Source of the DNA: Azolla pinnata
Lineage: Eukaryota > Streptophyta > Polypodiopsida > Salviniales > Salviniaceae
DNA length: 21,595 nucleotides
Assembly: GCA_037176905.1 (NCBI GenBank)
Contig: JBBBWG010010623.1
Coordinates: 1 to 21,595 of the forward strand
Direction: 5' to 3'
This document shows positions 1 to 11,200 of this stretch, piece by piece. Made by a program: the position numbers and the translations under genes. The stretch's first letter is position 1, and every line of letters begins with the position of its first letter. The notes beneath the pieces were generated by a model. It had not been told where the DNA came from. It searched no databases and saw nothing but the letters and a program-made list of their open reading frames with translations.

Positions 1-104
1 GTCGAGGTGATCGAGACGAAGGAGAATGCAAATGCGGGGAAAAAAACTGTCGGAAGGGAAGGGGTCGAATTCCAAGGCTTTTGAGAACTGGTTTGAGTGG
101 GCAT
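1..104. other. no gene seen at left edge
   Basis: Mixed-composition sequence with no open frame of note and no recognisable repeat. It leads directly into the minisatellite that starts near 105. Confidence 0.5.
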
Positions 105-330
105 TGACTAGACTAGGCTTGACCTAGCTTGACCATCTTGACTTAGCTTGGTTGGGCTTGACTAGCTTGACTTAGCTTGATCGGGCTTGACTAGCTTGAC
201 TTATCTTGACCTAGCTTGACACTGAGCTTGACTTAACTTGATTGGGCTTGACTAGATTGACTTAGTTGGAGTTAGCTTGATTGGGCTTGACTAGCTTGAC
301 TTAGTTGGACTTGGCTTGATGGTACTCTGG
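105..330. repeat. degenerate CTTGACTTAG-type minisatellite
   Basis: A roughly 10-bp subunit (agcttgactt / agcttgacta) repeats head to tail. A higher-order unit of about 30-60 bp is marked by gggcttgactag, which recurs near 155, 183, 243 and 281. Copies differ by single-base changes and small indels, so the array is old. No open frame runs through it and no transposon ends are visible. Confidence 0.85.
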
Positions 331-1800
331 AAAACACTTAATCAAGGAAATGATCGATCAATCGCCCCCTCGTTTGCTTTGTGTGGCCCTTTTGCCTCGA
401 ACCTCTCTCTCTCTGTCTCGATCTCGCTCTCGATCTCGCTCCAGATCCATGTCTCCGGAGGCCCCCCCTTCGCGCTTAAGATCTTTGTTTTTCGATCCCG
501 AACGCGCTTGCATTAAGTAAAGCGTTATTCGATCGGAAGACGAGCCCGATCGATTTTCCGCTTACTGCTTCCGAGCTCCAACGGCTGTGGTGGGTGTGCG
601 TGCCACTTTGGAGCACTAAACCGCGACGAAAACCGCAAGCAAACCAAGACTAGTGTTATACAATGCATTGCATTGCATATGCATTAACCCACCCCTTTGT
701 AGAATGTGCTTATGAGAGAGATTCTCGACACTTGCGAATCCCCACGGTCTCGCTCCGATTATAAAACTATCGTTGCATCCAACGCCTTCGATCCATCCGA
801 ATCGTCGCCAAAACCGTATCTAAACTTGGACCCCTCGCTACAGTCAGTCGCCAAAAACCCGTATCTAAACCGTTATCAAAACGCGTATCGCTTGTTCTTG
901 TTTGTGTAGTGGAAGCTTCGAATTATGGCTCCTCGCTTGCATTCAGTCTGACGCGATGCGGCCCATGATGAAGCCTAGACTCGCTAAAACAATCATTTGG
1001 CCCCAACCAAATGTAGAGGTAGAAACTCGACGCCTCCCTCCATAGCTTTTGCATGCGGCGATTCGGAATCTTCATCTGGAAAAAAACAAAAACAAAAAAC
1101 GCATGCGATTATCGGCCGATTCGTGAGATTGTGGAGGCGAATTCGCATGGACTGCGGCAAAGAGATCGCCCCGTCTTTTGCATCGTTGCCGAGCCAACGC
1201 CGATCGTAGCCGTCCAAGTTTTATCCTTATCGATCGATCTTCATATTAACCTTTGAAGCAGTTTGTGCAGCAGATGGTGTTAGCCAATCAACAACTCCCA
1301 AAGTCGAATAAAATCTATCTTTGCTCTACTAAATAAAGCACACTTGTGAAAAGACAATGCTGTAGATCCTTCGGTCATGGAGATGCAAAATGATATCGTC
1401 GAATGCCCAAGTACCTGTTCCCCCATGACGCTGCTAAATTACATCCTTCATAAGTAAGACTATACCCTTTGCGCTTGTTGACGCTGTCATAAACAATGTT
1501 TTACTGTTCTCAATTTCATCCCCACATTCGCGAGCCTGAAAACAGAAGGTGGAACTCCAGACAAGATCAATACCCAACAATTGCTCAATAGGATTAATGC
1601 AAAGTCTACTGTTAGCGAGTCTTAACTGACTTAGTCCAAACCTTGATGTTGTGACATCTCAAAACGGAATTTTCGAGTTTGACTTTTTTGTATAGCTTGG
1701 ACATTTTTCAATACTCATGAGGTACTAAAGGTACAAATCAAGTCTTTTTTGTTTTTTTATTGAACAGTTCTGTGCATGGCCAATTCACCAGTTATTCTAA
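331..1800. other. intergenic, no recognised gene
   Basis: This stretch contains CT-rich runs (about 400-450, alternating tctct and gatctcgctc), repeated gatcga palindromic tetramers, and a short gcattgcattgcatatgcat block near 664-684. Open frames here are under 75 codons, overlap each other on both strands and match nothing I know. The text around 1140-1220 is GC-richer and could be part of an untranslated leader, but no start, splice pair or protein family supports a gene. Confidence 0.5.
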
Positions 1801-1875
1801 CGCTTGTATTGGTGGATCGCAAATACGTCAATTTTTTCCTTGTTAGCAGCACATTGATCTCTTGGTGATCGACAA

Positions 1876-1978
1876 AACAAACTTTGGTTATTTGCAAATT
1901 CTTCAAAGCATATTGAGAGCTTCAAACTTTCATATTGCAAATTCTTCAAATTCTTCAAACTTTGGTTATTTGCGACGT
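1876..1978. repeat. short interspersed direct repeats (aactttggttatttgc)
   Basis: The 16-mer aactttggttatttgc occurs twice, near 1878 and 1959. Several copies of gcaaattcttcaaa lie between the two. The pattern looks like slippage-driven local duplication in AT-rich DNA. It has no coding sense in any frame. Confidence 0.7.
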
Positions 1979-1979
1979 T

Positions 1980-2700
1980 CATATTCATATGTCCTTGACA
2001 ATCCATGTCTTTATCGTTGCTTGTTTGAATAAAAATCGGCAACGTCGGGCATCACTACCATTGTGTACATACATATAAGACTTCTTAATTTGTCGATGAG
2101 TAGATCGATCTTTACTCGTTTGCTTTCTGTCGATCTCAATTGAGGCAACATCTTTAGGTTGAATACGAGATTGGTACAATCTTGGACTCAAATCTTCCCC
2201 ATTGGTGGTTGAGCTCCCGCATTCGATGATGGATTTTCCTTCTATTTTCAACGTGGTAAAAACATCCGCGACAACGGATGCATGGTAGTTAATGTGATTG
2301 GATCTTGGAGCATTCATTCAGTCCTTCATTGAGATCATTCCTTCTTCTTAATGAGAAGCCAAAGCAAGTCAATGGATCATTCCTCTATGTAAGAATGAGA
2401 CAAGAAAACAGTGCTTCAAGTTCAAGAACACAATGCTTTGACTTTGATGGAGCAATGAATGAATGAACGAACGATTGTTTATTACCACTACCAATTACTC
2501 GGTTCGACGACGAATTCGGATCCATCCTAGTTTCATGGCTTTGGCCACTTGGTCTTTTCTCGTTTAAACCTCGTCCGCTTTGACCAATCAACGAGCATGC
2601 GCATGCGTGCATAATAAGAGAGAATTCTTGCCCTATCGAGAATTTTACTGTGGGCTTGTTTTGTTGGTTTGCATGCCCACATCTAAAATTTTAGATTAAA
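1980..2700. other. intergenic, no recognised gene
   Basis: AT-rich sequence with open frames up to 110 codons on the minus strand (about 1985-2317). These have no recognisable domain and a composition typical of chance frames. Short tgaatgaa runs appear near 2455-2470. Confidence 0.45.
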
Positions 2701-2824
2701 TCTCTAGTCATTCGAGGCCGGAAAACGCGTCGCTCTTATCGATGGCATTTGCGTTCGTTTCGAGCCCATCGATCGATCCACGATCGACTTGCGCATGTCT
2801 AGACGCATTCGTTCGAATTTTCAT

Positions 2825-2836
2825 CCCCCCCCCCCC
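2825..2836. repeat. poly(C) run, 12 bases
   Basis: Twelve consecutive C residues on the plus strand, prone to length variation and sequencing error. Confidence 0.95.
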
Positions 2837-2959
2837 ATTCGCCCTTGCATTCATCATGATGAGTTGTGTCCGATTTTCGACCCATCGATCGAAACCTCGA
2901 AAAGAAAGAAAAAATGGGAGAGGAGATCAGCTTTCCTCCGATTCGAACGTAAGAAAGAG

Positions 2960-3014
2960 ATGAACCAATTTGATTCGGATTCGGATCAGGATGCAATCGC
3001 CGAGGTGTTGCATG
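2960..3014 (+). other. possible isolated first coding exon (low confidence)
   Basis: An ATG at 2960 opens an acidic peptide, MNQFDSDSDQDAIAEVLHG, whose frame runs to a consensus donor (GTGAGT, starting at 3015). The leader upstream (2700-2960) is CG-rich and contains a 12-base C run. A second donor-like GTAATAT follows near 3076. This is what a plant 5' exon could look like. I find no downstream exon on the plus strand with recognisable homology, so it may be chance or a non-coding leader. Confidence 0.2.
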
Positions 3015-3109
3015 GTGAGTGAGATCGATCGGCGGCATTCGAGGAGGTTCTGATCAGCCCAATTCATCCACCAAGGTAATATGGGCTTTTCTTCCTTCTC
3101 CATCCTCTA

Positions 3110-4341
3110 TGAATGCATGCATGTATGGATGATGAAATTGATGACTCAAGAAATGAATGAATAAATGAATGAATGAAGTGGAGAATGAACTGGTGCTGGA
3201 ATTGATGAATGAATGAATGAATGAATGAATGAATGAATGGAGGTGGGATTGTGATGCGGATGTGTCAGGTCAGAGACATCTTCTTCATTCAGGAATCAGG
3301 ATCATTCAGCTCGGTAATGGTGACTGAAGCATCATCATATAACTATATTTAGTTAGATAGATAGATAGATTGATTGATTGATTGACATATGGATGGAGCT
3401 AGCTAGCTAGTTTTGATGACTGACCTTTTACTTGCTCCCTCCCTACTGGTTCAGCTGCCCTGGTTTCATTCCATGCCAACCTGACATCAATCCATCCATC
3501 AAATCGCCCATCAAAATCAATCCATCACAAAATCAATCAATCGCAGCGTTTGTGTGGCTCTAGAGGGTGTGGAATTTCCTTCCATTTAAACCGGTGTTTG
3601 ATTATATATAGTAAAAAAAAACAACTCTTTCTGAAATGGACACAAACTCTGAGACCCAAAAAACAGCCTTTTCTGTTGATCAGAAGAAGAAGAAGAAGAA
3701 GAAGAAGAAGAAGAAGAAAAGCATAATAAATGCGTACTAATCTGATCCTCGGGCATGATCAAAATCAGTTAATTTAGCGATCAATCAATGTGTGTCAGGA
3801 CTTCAGCAGTGGTTGTAGTGGTGGAAAAACAAGAAGGAAAACTGCAGAATTTGAGAGAGGTTGAAATCACCCAAAAGCAGAATAGAAAATAGAAAAAACA
3901 GAAAAAAGAAAGAAAGAAAGAAAGTGATCAGAATCGAAGCTTCTTTCATTCATTGTGATCGAGGTCTTCTCAAATTTTGGTGGTGGTGGAGGTTTTGATG
4001 GGTTTTTTGGTTTCTTTTTTAGCAGCCTATCCGTCCAAATGGGTGATCAGGATTCAGATCTCTTTCTCTCTTGCATGCATGGTGATTGGGGAGGAAGGGG
4101 GGGGATCAATCAGATTGTCTGCCACTTGATTGCTTTGGACACTGAGCAAAAGGATCATTCATCATCATCATCATCATCTCTCTCTCTCTCTCTCTTTATA
4201 TATATAGTAGTCAACCAACAATCAGCAATGCACAAACATATAGATAGATAGATAGATAGATAGACAGATAGATGTTCCTTTGCAGGGTAACCAACCAGCT
4301 AACTAACTAGCCAGCTAGCTAACTAATCACCTCACTAACCA

Positions 4342-4372
<31 letters not shown>

Positions 4373-4585
4373 GATATATCTAGTGATTCCATCCGCCTAG
4401 TAGTCAACCAACAATCAGCAATGCACAAACATATAGATAGATAGACAGACAGACAGACAGATAGATGTCCCTTTGCAGGGTAACCAACCAACCAACAAAC
4501 TCACTAACTAACTAGCTAACTAACTCACTACTTAGCTAGCTAGCTAACTAATTACCCAACCAAACCAACCAGCTGACTGACTGAC
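3110..4585. repeat. cluster of many different microsatellites
   Basis: In order: (TGAA)n at about 3150-3240, (TAGA)n then (TTGA)n at about 3352-3385, (GAA)n at 3685-3719, (GAAA)n at about 3905-3925, (TCA)n then (TC)n then (TA)n at 4157-4207, (GATA)n at 4240-4272, (TC)n then (TA)n at 4340-4371, (GATA)/(GACA)n at 4433-4466, and (AACC), (AACT), (AGCT) and (GACT) runs at 4290-4330 and 4480-4590. Most units are tetranucleotides related by one-base steps. No credible coding region lies in the interval. A 98-codon plus frame at 3955-4251 is a translation of these repeats. Confidence 0.9.
4205..4485. repeat. tandem segmental duplication, offset 193 bp
   Basis: Copy 1 begins at 4205 and copy 2 at 4398. 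Both read tagtagtcaaccaacaatc, then agcaatgcacaaacatat, then a GATA/GACA array of different length, then gatgt(t/c)cctttgcagggtaacc. The flanks are near-identical and the internal arrays have diverged, which fits a duplication followed by independent slippage. Confidence 0.85.
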
Positions 4586-4589
4586 TGGC

Positions 4590-5630
4590 TGATGATTACA
4601 TGGGATTAGCGAAGATGGTCATGATCCAACTTTAGATAGCTCCCAGTATTCCACCATTCCATGCCACAATTGAAAATAATCTGAAGGCAAAAGACAAGCA
4701 TCTAACCAGATAGATAACACAGATTTGATTCATACCTTCCGCATCTTATCATCCGAGATTGTCGTCGACGTAACTAGAGGATGACGATGTTGATCATGAC
4801 ATCCTCTCTCCAAAAGTTCAAACTGATTCCTGTTTCCCCAGAGCCTGGTTTTTTTGGGGTTTCTCCCTTCTTCGGTGTCTGTCTCCCCGAGATTGATCGA
4901 TCGAGCACACATGCAACAAGCTCATCGGATTTCCAAAACTTTCCATGAGCTCCGACCAACAGCACCTGCAAAAAAGCTCCTTGTAAATTGGCCCCCCTGC
5001 TTTGATCCGATGGATCTACGACGATTCCGAGACCCACAAAAGCAATTCCTTGTCGCGCATTATTTAGCCAGTGCTGGTAATCCTAATCTGTGCCCATCTC
5101 TTTATGCATCCGCTTACCCTAACACGGCATGGATCCCTAGTTCATGCACCCACCAATCTGTGCATTCAAAAAAAGTTTTGCCCCCCACAGTTTTTAGTTT
5201 AATTCTGCTCCTGCATCAACAACAGAAACATGTCGAGGAGCGATGAGCAATGTTTTTTTTCTATTGCTCGGATGCTACACATCTTCTAGCCATTTTCTCC
5301 ATCGGAAAAGTGTGGGGAATGTCGAGCAGAAAGAAAGAGAAAAATTTTACACCATTGGGAATACCGTTCCTTAATTTACATAACATTCGGATCGATCAAG
5401 ACAAACCCCAGGGTTCGAGAATCCTCATGTTCTTAATCAATAATGTATCATGCCGATCGTCCGGAAACATTGTATAAAATTCCGGATGGAACTGTAACTA
5501 TTTTATCCTATTTTATGATCTTAGTCTGACCATCCATTTCAGTCCACTCTTATCTTCTTCTAAACCAACCTTGCTTGTGTGGCTCTAAGCTAAGCTCTCA
5601 GGAGCCCACCACACATTCAGCAATGTTGAG
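4590..5630. other. intergenic, no recognised gene
   Basis: Several open frames exist, the longest 130 codons on the plus strand at 4854-5246, but overlapping frames of similar length exist on the minus strand. None shows a known domain, splice logic or coding-like residue pattern. The tract at 4850-5170 is C/T-rich. I see no RNA gene or transposon end. Confidence 0.45.
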
Positions 5631-5760
5631 TGGTGTTTTAGGGTTAAGGGTTTAGGGGTTTAGTTAGAACCTACTTCTTTCGATATGGGTTTGATCCCCC
5701 AAACTTTTGAGCAGTAATATGTAAGAGAATTTAACCAGATGCCATCGCGGTGATGGGTCT
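5630..5760 (+). other. possible decayed tRNA-derived SINE head (weak)
   Basis: A telomere-like gggttaagggtttaggggtttag block (5640-5663) is followed by a weak A-box-like ttagttagaac (5660-5672) and a B-box-like gggtttgatcc (about 5687-5697). The A-to-B spacing of about 25 bp is shorter than usual, and no poly(A) tail or target duplication is obvious. Confidence 0.2.
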
Positions 5761-5949
5761 ATCTATGTATCCATCTTTTGTTTTACATGTCGAATGGGAT
5801 GGAGAGATCCTACCTCGATTCATCTGGGGTTAAAACTGATTGATGAAGAAGCCCTTGGTCCCGAGTCGGATGAGGGTGAAATCTTCCGCTTCTTCTGTTT
5901 ACGGTGTTTCATTCATGAAAACGTATTTACATTCTGTTAAAAAAAAACA

Positions 5950-7520
5950 AATACATCTTTTAGACAGACAGCAGGAATGAAAAACTTACTTGGAAAACCG
6001 GGGAAAATCCCTCGAAAGGGCGGATGACGATCATAGTTGGACACTCTAACCAGCAGAAATATTATGGATGAACCTTCCGATGTACTCATCGGAACATTCC
6101 AAAGTAGTGGGAGCTTAAACTCGGATGTTACCAAGCAATAGAGCTTCCAATTTCTCCATATCCGTTTTGCAGATTGACTCGTCTTGCACATGAGCTTCTC
6201 CACGACCCTTATACTTAAGGTAATGCCACATGATGAATTCTGGCTCATTTGCCAAATAAACCCTTTTCTTTGCATGATTGATTGATTGTTCACCAGTTCC
6301 ATTCTCATTTTGCTCAACCGCATTGGCCAATCTTTGTTTGCACTCAAGAACCAAAAAATTCAGCATTCATCATAGATAAAATGTTCGTGAGATGAGGGGC
6401 TTTTACAGAAGAAAAGGATCTAGATGCTCGTGGGAATACCAGACGCAAGTCAATCTAACCTGCATTTGCCAGATAAAACAGGTTTCTCACATTGAAGAAC
6501 CTGATAGAAAAAAAGGGAAGATAAAAAGTCAACCTAACTTGTATTCCGATAGACAATATCAGTAGATAGGTTATGATTCTTGTTTATTTCCATCACATAT
6601 CCTTTAAATGATCATTGTCCCTCCTAACACTCACAATTCTTGTTCGTGTCGCAACATTAGTCAAGATTTTCCTGCTATGTTTACTGGCACTTTGTATTTG
6701 TCCAAATTCAGAAAAAATATCTTTGAAATAATCAGTAAGAGCTCTCCTATTTACTTACACCTAGAGTCTCAATCATTTCGTCTTTACCTCGACCATCAAG
6801 TATGGATTGAAACGATGCAAGGAAAGTCCTGGCACATACCCATGGATAACAAAACAAGACAACCCAACCGATAGAAAACAGCTTATTTAGATGAATGACT
6901 GGATGGACTTGTTCTCTGCAGCATCAGCTTGTTCGAAGAGCAGATCTGATATCTTGCAAGAATGCTGTGGCTGTTTTGTATGGGAAAATGATCTCAAGCT
7001 TTCCTTACCTGGTATAATATTTTAAAGATAAGGATCGAAGAATGTAGAATCAGTGAGAGATGTTGATACCATTGAAACAAACCTGGAATAAACGTCATGT
7101 ATAGGATGGAATGCAGCAACAACGTCATGTATACGGTAGTGACCATTCAATCCATGATTGATGAGAACCTTGGCTTCAGACAATTCTAACCGAATCAGTT
7201 GAGCAAATTTGGCACCATGTTCATGTTCATCTTTGATTTTCCTCTTTGTCTCATCGTCACTTGTGCATCATGGATCTCACTTCTGCAATGCAATTGGACA
7301 TACTTGTTTACCTCAGGTTTCAAACCTCCATCTGCAAGCTTCAATATAAGTTCATGGCAGCTTATAGAAGGAGCATTCCAATGCATTATGCAAAAAAGAG
7401 GGCATTCCATTAGAGTTTTTACCTAGTCACAACCATCAAACACTGATTGACTAATCAATAAAACTGGCTTAGCAGCAATCCATTTAACTAACTCAACAGG
7501 ACAACCATATACAGATCTCG
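5950..7520 (-). pseudogene. unidentified coding-like segments, probably a decayed gene
   Basis: Reading the minus strand from high to low coordinates, successive open segments look protein-like. At 7517-7426 there is a segment with ELVKWIAAKPVLLISQSVF. At 7410-7240 there is one with HELILKLADGGLKPEVNKY. A +1 shift then gives a segment (about 7235-6887) with AKFAQLIRLELSEAKVLI, broken by TAA at 7024-7022. At 6742-6593 there is one with ALTDYFKDIFSEFGQI. At 6366-6052 there is one with ANEPEFIMWHYLKYKGRG, broken by TAA at 6117-6115 and continuing with LECSDEYIGRFIHNISAG. All share one strand and one order, as expected for exons or exon relics. I do not recognise the family. The breaks could be true lesions or introns I have not resolved, so a living multi-exon gene is not excluded. 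The strand matches the downstream side of the GH9 gene, but no link is implied. Confidence 0.3.
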
Positions 7521-7529
7521 ATTGAATGA

Positions 7530-8275
7530 ATATATACAATCAGATTGCTATATTATATCAAATTTATGAGTGCACGATTTCTACCCGAGTGAAGATCTTC
7601 ATCAAATCAAGGAAACAAATTCTTCAAGATATGGCTTTTAGCTTATACACTGAGAGAATGCAAGAAAAGACTGCTGGAAAAATGGTCTGTCGACAAGTTA
7701 CAACAGTAACGGTTCTTCACTCCTCGTGATCTGCTCAAATAATCGAAAAAGCACCACTATTGAGTATCAATTTAACAAAGAAGGGGGAATAAAAATAGTT
7801 GGATTGAAAGTTATATGAGCAAAATGCAGTAATACATCTGAAAAAACAGGTGCTTGTTTTTCTTGTTCAGATCTCTGGGATGATATATATACCTACACAT
7901 CTCCACAAGAAATCTTCCTTTCAAATTTGTGAAAGAAAATATAATATAACAGAATAATAATAATCTAGCAAAGCAAGAGAAAATTGGAGGAAAGGATCTG
8001 AAGGGGCAACTTTGCAACCCTTATCTACTCCGTTTCCCCATGTGTGTGTATATATATATATAAGTAGCTGATGATGCTGACGATGATGCTGACGATGCTG
8101 ACGATGATGATGCCTTCCGTAGCTGGATCATTGGTCTTACTTCTCTTTCTTTTCTAAGCCTTTATCTCTTTAGGTCTGGTCTGGGCAGCAAAATTCCTCT
8201 CTTTTCTTTCCTGTTATTACCTGCAACAGAATTCATTACATAGTAGATGGAGAGCGAAATCAAGGGACCGATGGT
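7530..8275. other. 3' flank of the endoglucanase gene
   Basis: AT-rich DNA downstream of the GH9 stop codon. It includes an imperfect gatgatgctgac repeat (about 8068-8112) and a (TA)n run (8050-8062). No AATAAA hexamer on the minus strand lies within about 300 bp of the stop. An AATAAC variant is present near 8215, so the poly(A) site is uncertain. Confidence 0.4.
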
Positions 8276-11200
8276 TCACGAAAAGACTGCTTCAGTAATG
8301 GAGACAGTGGCACTCGCAGGGATGGATTGTATGTAGATAAACACCAGGCTCTGCTTTGAAGGTAAGGACTTCATCCATGTCGGAAATGTGTATGTCATTG
8401 GGCCAGTCTTGGAAAGCCCCCATAGAGGCCCATGAACATCCATCAAAGTTAGCTTGAGAGATTGCACAGTTTTGGGTGAGTTGTTCTTCACTGTCACTTG
8501 ATATCTGTAATGTTTTTGACCTCTGATGATCCAAGATGTAGTCATGGATTGGGAAATGAGAAGATCGCGTGAAGAACTTGGGGTAACAACTGCAAAAGAT
8601 CCATATGCGAGGTTAGCAAAGCTAGCTAACTCGAACATAAAGGCACAATTTGATAAATATACAAGGGAAAGAAGATCGTATGATGCTATCATTGCATAGC
8701 TTACTGTAAGCAGCGAGTTCAGCTACTACATTTCAGTGATGGCATTTGCATAACCCTTACATAACCAGGGTACTCATTACTATTACCATATACATAAACT
8801 TACTAACAACCACATCACTCTAAAGATCTGTTATAACACATAGAAGACATTGTTAATCAGCACTTATATACCCAATCAAAATATGCTCTGCATATTACCT
8901 GTTTCACTTTGAGGATAAGCATAACTGCTCTGGGGATAAGCAGAAGTGCTTGCTTCGTGTAGCCTAGCAAGCAGCCCAACCATAGGTGCACTGTTGTAAG
9001 TTGTAGGTTCGCTTTGATCGAAATTCTCTCTATCATCTGCATAGTTGTCATTCTCATCAGGACCTCCCACGATTGCCCCCACATGGACATTGGGATCACT
9101 AGAGCTTCTTGAGTACCATATCTGATATCCTTGCCTACAGGGAATAAATGTTGGGTCTTCATTATATGAGACAATCGAAGCGCCCCGATGATGAACCCGC
9201 TGCGGATAGTTGGATCCAAGACCAACCATGTAACTAGTTCCTCTTGGATTATTTCCTAGTATATAGTCAACCTGATCCAAGGAATACGAAGACCATTTTA
9301 GCATAGCTTGCTCACTAATATAATGTCTAATGTTAGAGATATAGAAGATAGTTTTACCTGAGATTTTGCCATGTCAAAGAGCTCCGTGGATGCAACTTGC
9401 CCAGCTGGACATTGCATTAGCTTACTTGATTTTGAAAGGTAGTCTGAATATACAGTCATGAGAAACGACGCCCCAACGACATACTGCAAGTTGTTCCAAG
9501 CTCTTGTATAAATCAAGCCCCCTAAATTTATAAATTACAAATATGGAAGCAACAAAACACAATTAAGTTCCAAAGCAAATGGAGGAGTTAACACGCTTGA
9601 ATATGAAAAGATCCAAGATCGATAGGTTCTAGCTGTGTACCAGGAGTCCTCCGAACATCTCTCCCAAAATTCTTCTGGAGACAAGCACACATGAAAAAAT
9701 GAGCTTGTGACTGATACTCAGCCAAAATCTCTGAATCTGAACCTCGTCCTTCCAACAAAATCTGCATTTCACAAACATTAGCAAGAGTTCAGTGTGATGG
9801 GAATACAGAGAGTTTGTCGCAGAAAGGTCTCAAAGGATATCTCTATTTAACCTTTGATGCAAGAACTTGTACTCCAGCATATTTAACATCCCAACTAAAT
9901 TCTTTCATCTCCCAGCTGGTTCCACCCAAATTGTGAGCATTCTGAATAGCATATTGAAGGTAGTGATCGTCTCCTGTAGCCTCATAGAGCCATAAAGCAG
10001 CCCAGAGAAGCTCATCCTGTCCACAAAAGAATATATAAACAGAATTGGAACATTAAAAGACATTCAACACAAACTATTTGCTAATCATTTCACGATTGTT
10101 TGTCATCTTTACATCATAACCACTCTCTGACACATAAAAATTCCGGGCGACCCAAATGCTGCTATCGTAGCGCCCCCTATAAGTATCAGCAAACGTAAAG
10201 AGCTGGAAGACAATGAAAAAGTTGCTATTAGACAATTCCATCTCCTTACACAATGTGAACACTGCCATCAGAAAGAAAAGATAGGTAGGTACACGGTTAT
10301 TATTACCTGTTTAGCATGTTCTAAAAGCGTTAATGAATAAGATGGATCAGTTCCCTTGAAGACCATGGAGGAAGCTGCCATGGCTGCTGCAGTTTCTGCA
10401 GCCAGATCAGATCCAGGATTGTTCTCGCTGATGCTATAAGCCTGCCTGGACGTTGTCATTTCCTCGGGCCTTTGCCAACAATAGTGATCCGAAAATCCAT
10501 CCCCGACCTTCACAAATAAGGGGGAAAATAAAGAAAACAGATCAGCATCATCACCATTAACCGAGAATAAACTTTACGCATTAAATCCTGTTTAGCGTAT
10601 CCTGTGAGATTCAAGAAACCATAAAACAAAACATCAGATCCTGATGAATTCTTCGATTCTGCATGTGTTCCCAACGTTAGGAACTACTTTTAGGGGTGAC
10701 GGATATGGCATATGTTATGAGAAAACTTGAAAAGAGCACATTTTGCTCTTCTTTTCAGAAAGAACTAATCGACTAACCTCTCAGACAACACAACATCTTG
10801 CTTAACTTCTCACATCCTTTTCTATGAGGAGATCGTAGCATTAGCTATTGAAGAGAAAATCCGAAGGACATTTTCCATCGCATGAAAGCAAAAGCAACAG
10901 TGTGAAGAACCTTTGAAACTTTCTCCGTAGCTATTTTATGTAGCACATTGTTCCTCAAAGGTAAAAACTACAGTATGAAACACCGAAGCCATTTTTGTAT
11001 CCAATGGTCATAACGCCGAAGGCCAACACTTGAGAGCTGTTCTTTCCAGAGAATTCTAGTAAACCTATACAAGATAATCATAATCTCTAAAAAACAACTA
11101 TACTTCGGCATGACATACCTCTCCCCACAGAAGATTAGGCTCTGGATGAGCTTTGATGAAGTAATCGGTCCCCCACCTTATTGCTTCGTGGACATGTTGG

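Noticed and set aside
4854-5246. 130-codon plus frame as a gene
   Set aside because: No family resemblance, competing frames on the other strand and no splice or promoter logic.
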